Positions 24,490-32,962 are shown, counted from the first letter of the stretch. The stretch: 64,000 bases of DNA from Oscillospiraceae bacterium (GCA_009780175.1 WRAO01000005.1:1-64000), one strand, 5' to 3'. Notes: generated by a model not told the origin, from the sequence alone. Program-made: numbers and translations.

Positions 24490-25353
24490 ATGGACAAACT
24501 AATCCGCGCTATCTCGGAAAACGGCGAAATCAAACTAACCGCCATCACCCTCCGCGCCGCAGTGGAACACGCCCGCCAAATCCACCAAACGCTCCCCGTA
24601 GCCACCGCCGCCCTAGGCCGCGCCATGTCCGCCGCCAGTATGCTCGGCGCAAGAATCAAAGAGCCCAACGGCAGCCTAACCCTAAGAATCAACGGCGGCG
24701 GCCCCCTCGGCACCATCATGGTCGTCTCAGACCCAACTGGCAACGTCCGCGGCTACGTCCAAAACCCCGCAATCGACCTCCTCAAACGCCCAGACGGCAA
24801 ACTCGCCGTCGGCGAAGCGGTCGGCAGGGAAGGCCTCCTCACCATCACCAAAGACCTCGGTTTCGGCGACCCCTATGTCGGCAGTACCACCCTCATCAGC
24901 GGCGAAATCGCCGAAGACCTCGCCGCCTACTACGTCGAAAGCGAACAAACAGGCGCCGCCGTCGCGCTGGGTGTACTGGTAGACCGCGACCAATCCGTCC
25001 TAGCCGCCGGCGGCTACATCGTCGAACTCCTCCCCGGCGCCTCAGAAGATGCGTTGACCCTCCTAGAACAAAACATCGCCGCCACCGGCTCCGTCACCGA
25101 CACACTCAAAGACCACGGCCCCGAAGCCCTAGCCGAAAAAGTCCTAGCCGGATTCAACCCCAAAATCCTAGAAGAACACCCCGTCGAATACCGCTGCTAC
25201 TGCACCCGCGAAAGAGTCACCAAAGCCCTAATCGCCGCCGGAACAGCCGCCCTTAGGGAAATGGCCTCAGCAGGGGAGGACTCAGTCGTCACCTGCCAAT
25301 TCTGCGACCAAACCCACCACTTCACCCCCGCCGAAATCGCCGCACTCCTGTAA
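24490..25353 (+). CDS. hslO: Redox-regulated chaperone Hsp33
   Basis: 287 residues, the normal Hsp33 length. N-terminal substrate-binding domain with TAALGRAMSAASMLGARIK and GGGPLGTIMV; C-terminal zinc site with CYCTRERV (C-x-C) and VTCQFC (C-x2-C) about 30 residues apart. Oxidation of these four Cys releases zinc and switches on holdase activity in the cytoplasm. RBS is AAAGGAG. Proximity to the CDGSH protein suggests a small oxidative-stress unit. The unusual spacer after it is made of repeats. Confidence 0.95.
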   Translation: MDKLIRAISENGEIKLTAITLRAAVEHARQIHQTLPVATAALGRAMSAASMLGARIKEPNGSLTLRINGGGPLGTIMVVSDPTGNVRGYVQNPAIDLLKRPDGKLAVGEAVGREGLLTITKDLGFGDPYVGSTTLISGEIAEDLAAYYVESEQTGAAVALGVLVDRDQSVLAAGGYIVELLPGASEDALTLLEQNIAATGSVTDTLKDHGPEALAEKVLAGFNPKILEEHPVEYRCYCTRERVTKALIAAGTAALREMASAGEDSVVTCQFCDQTHHFTPAEIAALL

Positions 25354-25354
25354 G

Positions 25355-25417
25355 CCTCCTTTTCCAACTGACGCCCCAAAAGCAAAGCGATTGGCTCGGC
25401 GGAAGGGGTGCCTGTGG
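25355..25417 (+). repeat. Dispersed repeat, copy A
   Basis: This stretch directly after hslO matches 27640-27702 in inverted orientation. The best shared core is GCGATTGG, then GGAAGGGGTGCCTGTGG. By eye about four of five bases agree. The two copies bracket the tgt-yajC segment. It holds no ORF. Confidence 0.7.
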
Positions 25418-25501
25418 TACAAAGGAAGTGGCAGGCGAAACCTGACGGAGGATTCTTATATATATTAGCACGAACTAAGAAAAACAAACGAACAACCCTC
25501 A

Positions 25502-25574
25502 GTCAGCTTCGCTGACAGCTCCTTTTTCAAAGGAGCCTGCTCCCCTCGTCATTGCGGGCCTGACCCGCAATCTC
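25502..25574. repeat. Cluster of short palindromic repeats
   Basis: Three units in a row: GTCAGCTTCGCTGAC (25502-25516), AGCTCCTTTTTCAAAGGAGC (25517-25536), and a GTCATTGCGGGC...CCCGCAATCTC unit (25548-25574). The first two are short self-complementary hairpins; the last recurs at 27294 and 27352. Such intergenic repeats are widespread in bacteria. The unit stops 20 bp before the tgt RBS. Confidence 0.65.
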
Positions 25575-25605
25575 ATTCATACACCCCCCAAGGAGACTCC
25601 CACAC

Positions 25606-26736
25606 ATGTTCAAACTCCTCAACATCTCCTCCCAAGCCCGCCGCGGCGTCTTCACCACGCCCCACGGCACCTTCCAAACCCCCGCCTTCATGAACGTCGC
25701 CACCCAAGGCGCAATCAAAGGCGCCCTTTCCGCCGAAGACCTCAAAACCGTGGGTTGCCAAATCGCCCTCTCCAACACCTACCACCTCCACGTCCGCCCC
25801 GGAGACGACCTAGTCCGCACCCTCGGCGGCCTCCACAAAATGATAGTCTGGGACGGCCCGATCCTAACCGACAGCGGCGGCTTCCAAATCTTCTCCCTCT
25901 CCGGCCTTCGCAAAATCACCGAAGACGGCGTCACCTTCCAATCCCACGTAGACGGCCGCAAAATCTTCATTTCCCCGGAAATCAGCATGCAAATCCAAGC
26001 GAATTTAGGTGCAGACATCATCATGGCCTTCGACGAATGCGTCGAAATCCCATCCCCACACGACTATGTCGCAAAAAGCTGCGACCGCACCACCCGCTGG
26101 CTCCTCCGCTGCAAAGCCGAACTAGACCGCCTCGCCGCCGCTGGCGAGATGGTCACCCCCGGCGCCGTCCTCTTCGGCATCAACCAAGGTGCCACCTACC
26201 CAGACCTCCGTGTCGCCCACATGAAACAAATCGCCGACCTCGACCTCCCCGGATACGCCATTGGCGGCCTAGCGGTAGGGGAGACTCACGCCGAAATGTA
26301 CGCCACCATCGAAACCGTCGAACCCCACATGCCCAAAGACCGTCCCCGCTACCTCATGGGCGTCGGCACCCCGCAAAACCTCATCGAATCCGTAGCAAGA
26401 GGCATTGACATGTTCGACTGCGTTATGCCCGCCCGCAACGGCCGCCACGGCCATCTCTTCACCTGGTCCGGCATCATCAACATCAACAACGAAAAATACA
26501 AAGCCGACCAAAACCCCATCGACAAAGACTGCACCTGTCCCACCTGCCAACGCTACAGCCGCGCCTACCTCCGCCACCTCTTCAAATGTGGAGAAATGCT
26601 CGCCATGCGCCTCGCCGTCCTCCACAACCTCCACTTCTACAACAGCCTCATGGCAGAGATGCAGAAAGCCATAGACGAAGACCGCTTCGAAGCCTTCCGC
26701 CGCGCATACGCAGAAAAGCTCGCCCAAAAACTGTAA
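25606..26736 (+). CDS. tgt: tRNA-guanine transglycosylase (queuine/preQ1)
   Basis: 376 residues, complete. LTDSGGFQIFSLS (about 87-99) with the catalytic Asp, VEIPSP substrate loop, GIDMFDCVMPARNGRHGHLF with the second Asp, and the zinc site CTCPTCQRYSRAYLRHLFKC-type near 305-330 are all present. The enzyme swaps guanine 34 of GUN-anticodon tRNAs for preQ1. RBS is AAGGAG. yajC follows 72 bp later, as in many bacteria, here with its own promoter. I saw no queA in the window. Confidence 0.96.
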   Translation: MFKLLNISSQARRGVFTTPHGTFQTPAFMNVATQGAIKGALSAEDLKTVGCQIALSNTYHLHVRPGDDLVRTLGGLHKMIVWDGPILTDSGGFQIFSLSGLRKITEDGVTFQSHVDGRKIFISPEISMQIQANLGADIIMAFDECVEIPSPHDYVAKSCDRTTRWLLRCKAELDRLAAAGEMVTPGAVLFGINQGATYPDLRVAHMKQIADLDLPGYAIGGLAVGETHAEMYATIETVEPHMPKDRPRYLMGVGTPQNLIESVARGIDMFDCVMPARNGRHGHLFTWSGIININNEKYKADQNPIDKDCTCPTCQRYSRAYLRHLFKCGEMLAMRLAVLHNLHFYNSLMAEMQKAIDEDRFEAFRRAYAEKLAQKL

Positions 26737-26744
26737 ATTCCGTC

Positions 26745-26773
26745 TTGCAATTGCAAGTGGTACAAGGTATAAT
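26745..26773 (+). promoter_or_regulatory. Promoter of yajC
   Basis: TTGCAA (26745-26750) and TATAAT (26768-26773), 17 bp apart. The TTGCAA is part of a TTGCAATTGCAA palindrome. RBS TAGGAGG lies before the ATG at 26809. Confidence 0.72.
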
Positions 26774-26808
26774 ATCTCCACTGTGTATATGACTAGGAGG
26801 TCAATATT

Positions 26809-27102
26809 ATGGAAATGATTCCCTTAATTGCGATATTCATGGGTGTGTTCTACTTCCTCATGATCCGCCCCGAGCAAAAGCGCAAAAAACAAAAAGCCGA
26901 AATGATGGACGCGCTCCAAGTCGGAGACAATATCACCACCATCGGCGGCATGGTCGGCAAAGTAGTCCGCGTAAGAGACGACCTCGTCACCTTCGAAACC
27001 GGTGAAGACCGCGTCCGCATCCAAATCATGAAATGGGCCATCGCCAACAAAGGGCTCGACAAAACCGAAACCGCCCAACAAGACCAACCCAGCGCCCAAT
27101 AA
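26809..27102 (+). CDS. yajC: Preprotein translocase subunit YajC
   Basis: 97 residues. One N-terminal membrane helix (about 2-20, IPLIAIFMGVFYFLMIRPEQ) followed by the conserved KRKKQKAEMMDALQVGDNITTIGGMVGKV segment and a short cytosolic beta domain. YajC is an accessory part of the SecDF complex. Position after tgt is the usual bacterial arrangement; secDF are not seen. A Gln/Ser-rich tail closes the protein. Terminator follows. Confidence 0.94.
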   Translation: MEMIPLIAIFMGVFYFLMIRPEQKRKKQKAEMMDALQVGDNITTIGGMVGKVVRVRDDLVTFETGEDRVRIQIMKWAIANKGLDKTETAQQDQPSAQ

Positions 27103-27124
27103 TTTCTTCGTTCAAAAATGGGGG

Positions 27125-27160
27125 AGGCCGCAATCGGACAATCCGACTGCGGCCTTTTTA
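27125..27160 (+). terminator. Intrinsic terminator after yajC
   Basis: AGGCCGCAATCGGA (27125-27138) pairs with TCCGACTGCGGCCT (27142-27155) with one mismatch, followed by TTTTTAT. Confidence 0.85.
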
Positions 27161-27172
27161 TCTGTAAGGAAG

Positions 27173-27378
27173 AACTGCGTTCGCCCGCCCTTCCGTCATC
27201 CCTAGGGCCCGCACACTGTACGCCCGCCCCAATTCCCCCCTCCAAGGAGGGGTGGCGCAAAGCGCCGATGTGACGCCCTTCCGCACCGCACCTCGTCATT
27301 GCGGATCAAGCCACGGGTCAAGCCCGCCCCGTCATGCAGAACGCCCGCCCCGTCATTGCGGGCTTGACCCGCAATCTC
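27173..27378. repeat. Repeat-filled spacer downstream of yajC
   Basis: The stretch has no supported gene. AACTGCGTTCGCCC (27173-27186) also occurs at 32972 and, less exactly, at 45363. GTCATTGCGG units begin at 27294 and 27352, with a shorter GTCATGCAG unit at 27331. The 27352-27378 unit matches the one before tgt. These look like remnants of short dispersed repeats. Confidence 0.6.
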
Positions 27379-27394
27379 CCAAAGAACAGCCCCA

Positions 27395-27559
27395 TCACTT
27401 CTTATTATGATCCACCCAGTCCTTCGCCTCTTTCACCCCAATTTCCGTCGGCCTCACCGCCGCGTTCGTAACCGGGTTCCGCACCTCCACATCCGACAAG
27501 GCATACGTCGTATAAAGCGGCACAACCTCATCCTTCTTCCGCGTCTTCCGTTCTTTCAT
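27395..27559 (-). CDS. Small DUF3787-like protein, probable spore protein
   Basis: 54 residues from ATG 27559, which follows GGAGG by seven bases; the frame upstream is repeat-derived. The C-terminal pattern RPTEIGVKEAKDWVDHNKK matches the DUF3787 ending (V..AKEWVD.N.K) that I recall from Clostridia, including proteins reported on the C. difficile spore surface. The N-terminus is Lys/Arg-rich. No membrane segment is present. It sits alone between repeat clusters, on the strand opposite tgt-yajC. A family search would settle it. Confidence 0.65.
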   Translation of the reverse strand: MKERKTRKKDEVVPLYTTYALSDVEVRNPVTNAAVRPTEIGVKEAKDWVDHNKK

Positions 27560-27639
27560 CCCAATACCTCCATATAATTGATAGGGGCAACCTGCCACCC
27601 CCACAGGGCACCCACAAGGCTCCTTTTCCAAAGGAGCTG

Positions 27640-27702
27640 CCACAGGCACCCCTTCCACCGATCCAATCGCTTCGCTCTTGGGGTGTTAGTTGAAAAAGGG
27701 GG
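27640..27702 (-). repeat. Dispersed repeat, copy B (inverted relative to copy A)
   Basis: The reverse complement matches 25355-25417, with the shared GCGATTGG and GGAAGGGGTGCCTGTGG blocks. Just beside it (27618-27637) is a hairpin GGCTCCTTTTCCAAAGGAGC like that at 25517. Together with copy A it flanks tgt-yajC-DUF3787. Confidence 0.7.
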
Positions 27703-27782
27703 CTTTCACCGACCCGCCATATCCCCGAACACCCCTATTTTCCCCAGTCCCCCCAGAAATAATCCCCAAAAGGAGCCACCCC

Positions 27783-28949
27783 ATGTCAGAAAACGTAACC
27801 AAACTCCAATACCAAGACAAAGAAATCATCCTAGTCGCCACCGCCCACGTCTCCGAAACAAGCGTCGCGCTAGTCAAAGAAACCATAGACTCCGAACGCC
27901 CCAATAGCGTCTGCGTCGAACTAGACGAAGGCCGCTATAAAACAATAGAGGACCCCGAAGCCTGGAAACGCACAGACGTCGCCCAGATCATCCGCGACAA
28001 AAAAGTCTGGCTCATGCTCACCCAACTAATCCTCTCCGCCTACCAAAAGCGGATGGCCAAAAAACTCGGCACCAAAGTCGGCGGCGAGATGCTCCAAGGC
28101 ATAAATAGCGCCAAAGAAGTCAACGCCGAACTCGTCCTGGCAGACCGCAACATCCAAACCACCTTCCTCCGCCTCTGGCGTCTGCTCACCCTCAGAGAAA
28201 AACTAAAATTCATCACCGGCTTCATCCTAGGCGGGGAAGAGGACGACGACCAACCCCTCACCGAAGAAGACTTCCAAACCCTCCTAAAGCAAGACACCCT
28301 AGAAGCCACCCTCGGCGAACTAAAACACGAGTTCCCCATCATCGGCGAAGTCCTCATCAACGAGCGGGACCAATACCTCGCCAACAAAATCAAAACTGCC
28401 CCCGGCCCCAAAGTCCTAGCCGTCCTAGGCGGCGCCCACGTCCCGGGCGTCATCAAGGAACTCAGCAAAGAGCAAGATATGCAAAAAATCACCACCGTCC
28501 CCGCAAAAAAATCCCGCCTCAAACTAGTCACCTATATCATCCCCGTTCTCATCCTCGGCCTCATCGCCTACGGCTTCCTCCAAAGCGTAGACATGGGCCT
28601 CAGAGCCCTCACCTCCTGGTGGCTCTGGAACGGTGGCCTCGCGGCATTGTTCACCCTGATCGTTCTCGGCCACCCCCTCAGCATCCTCGCCGCCTTTCTA
28701 GCCGCCCCGCTCACCACCTTCGCCCCCGGCCTAGCCGCCGGCTGGTTCGCGGGCCTGGCCGAAGCCTGGATCAAAAAACCAACCGTCGAAGACATGCAAA
28801 ACATCCCAGACGACATTTTTCGACTAAAGGGCTGGTACCAAAATCGCTTCCTCAAAGTCCTGCTCGTCGTCATCGCCGCCAACCTCGGCAGCACCATCGG
28901 CACCTTCGCCGCCGGCGCGGACATTATGCGGCTCATTTTGGGCTCATAA
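27783..28949 (+). CDS. TraB family membrane protein
   Basis: 388 residues from ATG 27783 (AAAAGGAG upstream); the open frame to 27690 is repeat sequence. The N-terminal TraB domain (about 1-245) has VATAHVSETS and CVELDEGRY near the start and LGGAHVPGV near 225; these His/Glu residues are the putative metal site of the TraB/Tiki fold. The C-terminal ~140 residues contain four membrane helices. TraB of enterococci shuts down sex pheromone export, but most bacterial TraB homologues, including this chromosomal one, have unknown substrates. No conjugation gene is near. Confidence 0.88.
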   Translation: MSENVTKLQYQDKEIILVATAHVSETSVALVKETIDSERPNSVCVELDEGRYKTIEDPEAWKRTDVAQIIRDKKVWLMLTQLILSAYQKRMAKKLGTKVGGEMLQGINSAKEVNAELVLADRNIQTTFLRLWRLLTLREKLKFITGFILGGEEDDDQPLTEEDFQTLLKQDTLEATLGELKHEFPIIGEVLINERDQYLANKIKTAPGPKVLAVLGGAHVPGVIKELSKEQDMQKITTVPAKKSRLKLVTYIIPVLILGLIAYGFLQSVDMGLRALTSWWLWNGGLAALFTLIVLGHPLSILAAFLAAPLTTFAPGLAAGWFAGLAEAWIKKPTVEDMQNIPDDIFRLKGWYQNRFLKVLLVVIAANLGSTIGTFAAGADIMRLILGS

Positions 28950-29098
28950 AGGACCTAAAAGGTCTTATAAAGGTCCCATAAGAACCCATCATCGCCCCCT
29001 TTGAGCCCCTCCCATGAAATTATTTTTAAAACATGGCCAACTGTTGTCCTGTTTCGCATGATAGAATTGCCTCAAATCCAAATCAAGGAGAGAACGCA

Positions 29099-29518
29099 AT
29101 GTCTACAACAAACGCAAATCTAATCGAAAAAGCAAATCAAATAATCCAACTGCAAGCAAACGCCAGCTTCGGCGTGATCGACGAAAACGGCTACCCCTCT
29201 GTTTCCGCAATCTCCCTCTGCAATCCAGAAACAATTGCCACCCTCTATTTCACCACAACCCTCGACTCCAACAAAGCAAAACGCCTAACCGCAAATAGCA
29301 AAGCAAGCATCAACGCCTTCACGGATGCGAATAACATAACTTTAGTCGGCAAAGCCGAAATCCTCACCGACCAAGACTCTAAAAATAAATACTGGAAAGA
29401 ATGGTTCTGCGAAGTCTACGCAGGCCCAACCGACCCCAACTACTGCGTCATCCAATTCACCACAGAGCGCGTCTCCCTCTGGATCGGCGAAGACGGCGGC
29501 GAATTCCCCCTCGCATAA
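29099..29518 (+). CDS. Pyridoxamine 5'-phosphate oxidase-fold protein (general stress protein 26-like)
   Basis: 139 residues from ATG 29099 (AAGGAGAG upstream). The split-barrel pattern is visible: ASFGVIDENGYPSVSAI, TLYFTTTLDSNKAKRL and an 'ITLVGKAEIL' strand, ending with VSLWIGEDGGEF. These proteins bind FMN or a related flavin in a dimer and act in stress defence or cofactor chemistry; the substrate is not known. It has a clear terminator after it and stands alone. Confidence 0.82.
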   Translation: MSTTNANLIEKANQIIQLQANASFGVIDENGYPSVSAISLCNPETIATLYFTTTLDSNKAKRLTANSKASINAFTDANNITLVGKAEILTDQDSKNKYWKEWFCEVYAGPTDPNYCVIQFTTERVSLWIGEDGGEFPLA

Positions 29519-29560
29519 TACCGCAGTTCGCAGGGGCGATCACCTGCGGATTTTACAAAT

Positions 29561-29597
29561 AAAAAGAGGCGGATACATCACGTATCCGCCTCTTTTT
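29561..29597. terminator. Bidirectional terminator
   Basis: Perfect 16-base arms AAAAAGAGGCGGATAC (29561-29576) and GTATCCGCCTCTTTTT (29582-29597). The right arm overlaps by two bases the stop codon of the convergent hydrolase gene. Confidence 0.85.
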
Positions 29598-30408
29598 ATC
29601 CATAAAACTCCAAAATCTCCCGCAGCATCCCCGGCCCGACATCCATATGCAGCCGATGCCCACCCTCAGGAAACGCACGCAATGTGATATTCTCCCCAGC
29701 ATTCCCCGCAAACTCCACAATCGCATCCGGGCAGACAGTCCGATCCGCCCTACCGCAAAAGAGCAATACAGGCGCCGTAATCCGGTCCGCATGCCGAATC
29801 GCATATTCCCCGGCATCTGTAATCTCCGTATAGAGCCGCAAAGAGATGAAATCGTGAAATAGATGGTCATCCGGAAAATAATGCTTCAGCTTTGCCGAAA
29901 TCCGGATGCGGGCGCTGACCCACCCCAGACCCCGCGCCATCCGTCCCAGTAGGGAATGCACAGGCCGATGCAACCTCAGCCAAGGCGACACTAACACAAC
30001 CTTCTCATACCGCCCCTGGCCCCGCAAAAGCAAATAGTTCGCGGCGACATTCCCGCCCATACTAAACCCAAACAAGAAGACAGGAAGCCCCGGATACCAC
30101 AAATCAATCCGATCTCGGATCGTGTCCACATCATCCAAAAACCAAGCATAGCCTGGCGTAATCCCCAAAGATTTTTTGCGTTCTCTGAGAGACTTGCCCG
30201 GCATTTTCCCAAACCCACGCTGCTCATGCACCACCGTAACGTACCCCTCCGCGGCAAACACCGCCGCCACGTCCGGATAAAAATCAATATGCTCCCCAAA
30301 CCCATGGACGACATGTATCACGCCAGACGGCTCACCCCCCGGCTCAAACCGAGCGACGCGAAGCTGCACACCGTCTCGCATTGCAATCGTCTCTATGGTC
30401 AGATTCAC
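29596..30408 (-). CDS. Alpha/beta hydrolase, monoacylglycerol lipase/lysophospholipase-like
   Basis: 270 residues from GTG 30408, with AAAGGGG eight bases upstream and only one base after the P-type ATPase stop. HVVHGFGEHIDFY is the oxyanion-hole strand; GFSMGG (about 115-120) holds the nucleophile Ser; the acid Asp lies in LLFCGRADRTVCPD and the His in EGGHRLHMD near the end. No signal peptide. It should cleave monoacyl lipids or similar esters in the cytoplasm. It is co-transcribed behind the ATPase. Confidence 0.87.
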   Translation of the reverse strand: MNLTIETIAMRDGVQLRVARFEPGGEPSGVIHVVHGFGEHIDFYPDVAAVFAAEGYVTVVHEQRGFGKMPGKSLRERKKSLGITPGYAWFLDDVDTIRDRIDLWYPGLPVFLFGFSMGGNVAANYLLLRGQGRYEKVVLVSPWLRLHRPVHSLLGRMARGLGWVSARIRISAKLKHYFPDDHLFHDFISLRLYTEITDAGEYAIRHADRITAPVLLFCGRADRTVCPDAIVEFAGNAGENITLRAFPEGGHRLHMDVGPGMLREILEFYG

Positions 30409-30409
30409 A

Positions 30410-32854
30410 TTATTCGCCCCTTTGCCACGGCAATTTCCGCCGCTCACGCCCTTGGAACGCCGTCCATTTTTCCGCAAGCCGCTCCAGCCAATAGCGGATC
30501 CCCCACATCAGCGGATAGGTAGTAAATACGAATATAGCGAGGATCAGAAACGCCTCTAACCCAAGCGGAGAGATAGAGAAAACCGCCTGCAACTGTGGAA
30601 TAAAGAAGGAGAGCAGCATCGCCGCGACCACGCCGATAAACAGCGCCCGCCGAAGCAGATTGAAGGGCTGGCTCACCTTAAACACCATCAAAATCCCAAC
30701 CGCGCTGAGCACCACAAGGCTCATCGTCCCCATCTCCTCAGCCGTTAAATTAAAGACAGTAGAGTAGATGATGATCCCCGAAACCAAAATCACATTCGTC
30801 AACGCCGCCGGAAGCGCATTGAAGATGACATTCTGCAAAAAGCGCCCTTGAATCCGCTTAAAATTCGGCTCCAAAGCCAAGATAAATCCAGGAATCCCAA
30901 TCGTAAGCCCACCAACAAGGCTCATCTGATTCGGGTTGATCGGGATAGGCAAAACAGCAAAAAGCGTAATCAACGCAAGGAAGAGCGAGAAAATATTGCG
31001 TACCAAAAACAAACTCGCGCTCCGCTCAATATTGTTAATAACCCGCCGTCCCTCATCTACAACCGAAGGCATCGCGGCAAAGTTGGAGTTGAGCAGCACT
31101 AACTGCGACACCCGGCAAGCCACATCCGAACCAGACGCCATGGCAATCGAACAATCCGCATCTTTGAGCGCCAGCACATCATTGACCCCATCGCCCGTCA
31201 TAGCGACCGTGTGCCCCTGCGCCTTAAGCGCTCTGACAAACAAACGCTTCTGCTCCGGCCGCACGCGCCCAAAGACCGTATAATTCCGCACCGCCTCAAA
31301 AATCGCCTGCGGCGTCTCCAAAGCAGTGGCGTCAATATAATGCTCCGCCCCAATAATCCCAGCCTCTCTCGCCACGTGGGAAACAGTGACCGGATTATCC
31401 CCGGAAATCACCTTAATCGTGACCCCCTGCTGCTCAAAATACGCAAAGGTTTCCGCGGCCTCTTTGCGTATCTTATTGGTGAGCAAAATCAAAGCCAGCG
31501 GCATAATCGGCGCGGCAAGAACCGCGTCGTCTAAGCTCCCATCGTAAAGCGCAAGTAGTAACACGCGGCAACCCAAAGCAGAGTAATGCTCAATCGTCTC
31601 CTTATGGGCCGAATACTGATCCCCCAAAATAAATTCCGGCGCACCGAGCAGATAAGTCTCATCCTCCGCATAAGAAACACCGCCGTATTTCCGGACCGAG
31701 GAAAAGGGAAGGACCTTCTCCGCCTTCTGCATCACAGTCCCTTGGAAATAGCGGTGCATAGCGGTCATCGTATCATTATCCGCACTCATATTGCCCACAT
31801 AATCGCTCATAATCATGCGGATATCGTCCTCGACAAACCGGTCTTCCGTAAGGAGCACAATATCCTTCACCGTCATCTTGTTCTCCGTGATCGTCCCAGT
31901 CTTATCCACACAGAGCACATCGACCCGAGCAAGCGTCTCAATGCATCGCATCCGCTGCACCAGTACCCGCCGCCGTGCGAGATGCACGACAGACACCGCA
32001 AGCGCCGCCGTAGCCAGCAAAAACAACCCATCCGGAATCATGCCGACCACAATCGCAACCGTGCGCACAACTCCCTCGGAGAGATTCCCCCCGTGAAGGC
32101 TGGTCTGATTAATCACCTGCAAAATACCAATCGGCAAAATCGCGATACCCGCAAACAAAAGCACACGGTTGAGAGACTGGACCATCGGCGTGTCCTTCTC
32201 CTTCTCGGCCCGTTTGGCCTCCAAGGAGAGCTTAGACACATAAGAATCCGCTCCGACCCGTTCCAGGCGGGCGTGGCATTTTCCGTTTAGAACAAAGCTG
32301 CCGGAGAGTAAAAAACTGCCCGGCCCCTTCGTAATCTCATCCGCCTCACCCGTAATCAGCGCCTCGCTGACCTGCACTTCACCCTCGACCACAATCGCGT
32401 CCGCATAAATCTGATTCCCCGATCGAAAGACGACAATATCATCAAGAACCAATTGGCTGGTATTCAAAACCCGCTCCTGCCCGTCTCGTATGACATTACC
32501 CTTGGGGGAGGAGAGAAATTGCATCTTATCCATAACCCGTTTTGCGTTAAACTCCTGGATAATCCCGCAAATCGTATTGGTAACCGCGATCACCATAAAC
32601 CCCATCTGCCACCAGCGTCCAACCAAGATAACACTGAGGGCCAGGATGAAGAAAATCAAATTAAAGTAGGTAAGCACATGGCCGAGCACAATCTGCCGAG
32701 ATGTCTTCGATGGCGGCTCCACAGGCAGATTCGCATATCCACCCACATAACGAACCCGGGCCTCTTCCGATGTAAGACCCTGATCCGGCGGTGCATTTCG
32801 GCGCGGAATATCCGCTTTGTGGGAATGGACGGGGAACCCGGAAACCTTCGACAC
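30410..32854 (-). CDS. P-type cation-transporting ATPase (HAD-IC, CtpE-like)
   Basis: 814 residues from GTG 32854, preceded by GAGGTG; the frame extends to 32917, but a promoter (TTGCGC-18 bp-TACAAT) lies inside that extension. Phosphorylation motif DKTGTITENKMT, hinge GDGVNDVLALKDAD, actuator TGEADEITKGPGS (usual TGES replaced by TGEA), and TM4 VVGMIPDGL are present. The overall form, with no N-terminal metal domain and a TM4 of the GMIPxGL type, resembles the CtpE group of calcium-type pumps. The Asp in place of Glu at PEGL and the altered TGES deserve checking. Ion not provable from sequence. Confidence 0.85.
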   Translation of the reverse strand: MSKVSGFPVHSHKADIPRRNAPPDQGLTSEEARVRYVGGYANLPVEPPSKTSRQIVLGHVLTYFNLIFFILALSVILVGRWWQMGFMVIAVTNTICGIIQEFNAKRVMDKMQFLSSPKGNVIRDGQERVLNTSQLVLDDIVVFRSGNQIYADAIVVEGEVQVSEALITGEADEITKGPGSFLLSGSFVLNGKCHARLERVGADSYVSKLSLEAKRAEKEKDTPMVQSLNRVLLFAGIAILPIGILQVINQTSLHGGNLSEGVVRTVAIVVGMIPDGLFLLATAALAVSVVHLARRRVLVQRMRCIETLARVDVLCVDKTGTITENKMTVKDIVLLTEDRFVEDDIRMIMSDYVGNMSADNDTMTAMHRYFQGTVMQKAEKVLPFSSVRKYGGVSYAEDETYLLGAPEFILGDQYSAHKETIEHYSALGCRVLLLALYDGSLDDAVLAAPIMPLALILLTNKIRKEAAETFAYFEQQGVTIKVISGDNPVTVSHVAREAGIIGAEHYIDATALETPQAIFEAVRNYTVFGRVRPEQKRLFVRALKAQGHTVAMTGDGVNDVLALKDADCSIAMASGSDVACRVSQLVLLNSNFAAMPSVVDEGRRVINNIERSASLFLVRNIFSLFLALITLFAVLPIPINPNQMSLVGGLTIGIPGFILALEPNFKRIQGRFLQNVIFNALPAALTNVILVSGIIIYSTVFNLTAEEMGTMSLVVLSAVGILMVFKVSQPFNLLRRALFIGVVAAMLLSFFIPQLQAVFSISPLGLEAFLILAIFVFTTYPLMWGIRYWLERLAEKWTAFQGRERRKLPWQRGE

Positions 32855-32887
32855 AATGTCACCTCGATCAATAATTTGCCGCATAAT

Positions 32888-32917
32888 ATTGTACCACAGC
32901 GGATACACCCAGCGCAA
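32888..32917 (-). promoter_or_regulatory. Promoter of the P-type ATPase-hydrolase operon
   Basis: On the minus strand TTGCGC (32917-32912) and TACAAT (32893-32888) are 18 bp apart. Transcription would start near 32881 and give a short leader to the GTG at 32854, which decides the start choice for that gene. Confidence 0.6.
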
Positions 32918-32933
32918 AGGTTTTTCCCATTGA

Positions 32934-32962
32934 TTGCCTTTCTATAAAAAATATGGCACAAT
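32934..32962 (+). promoter_or_regulatory. Promoter of the ABC exporter operon
   Basis: TTGCCT (32934-32939) and CACAAT (32957-32962) are spaced by 17 bp. The leader (about 60 bases) contains the dispersed motif AACTGCGTTCGCCC at 32972. It is back-to-back with the ATPase promoter. Confidence 0.5.

Noticed and set aside
25355-25605. Possible CRISPR-like array or riboswitch before tgt
   Set aside because: The repeats are unlike each other and not regularly spaced; I see no preQ1 aptamer pattern.
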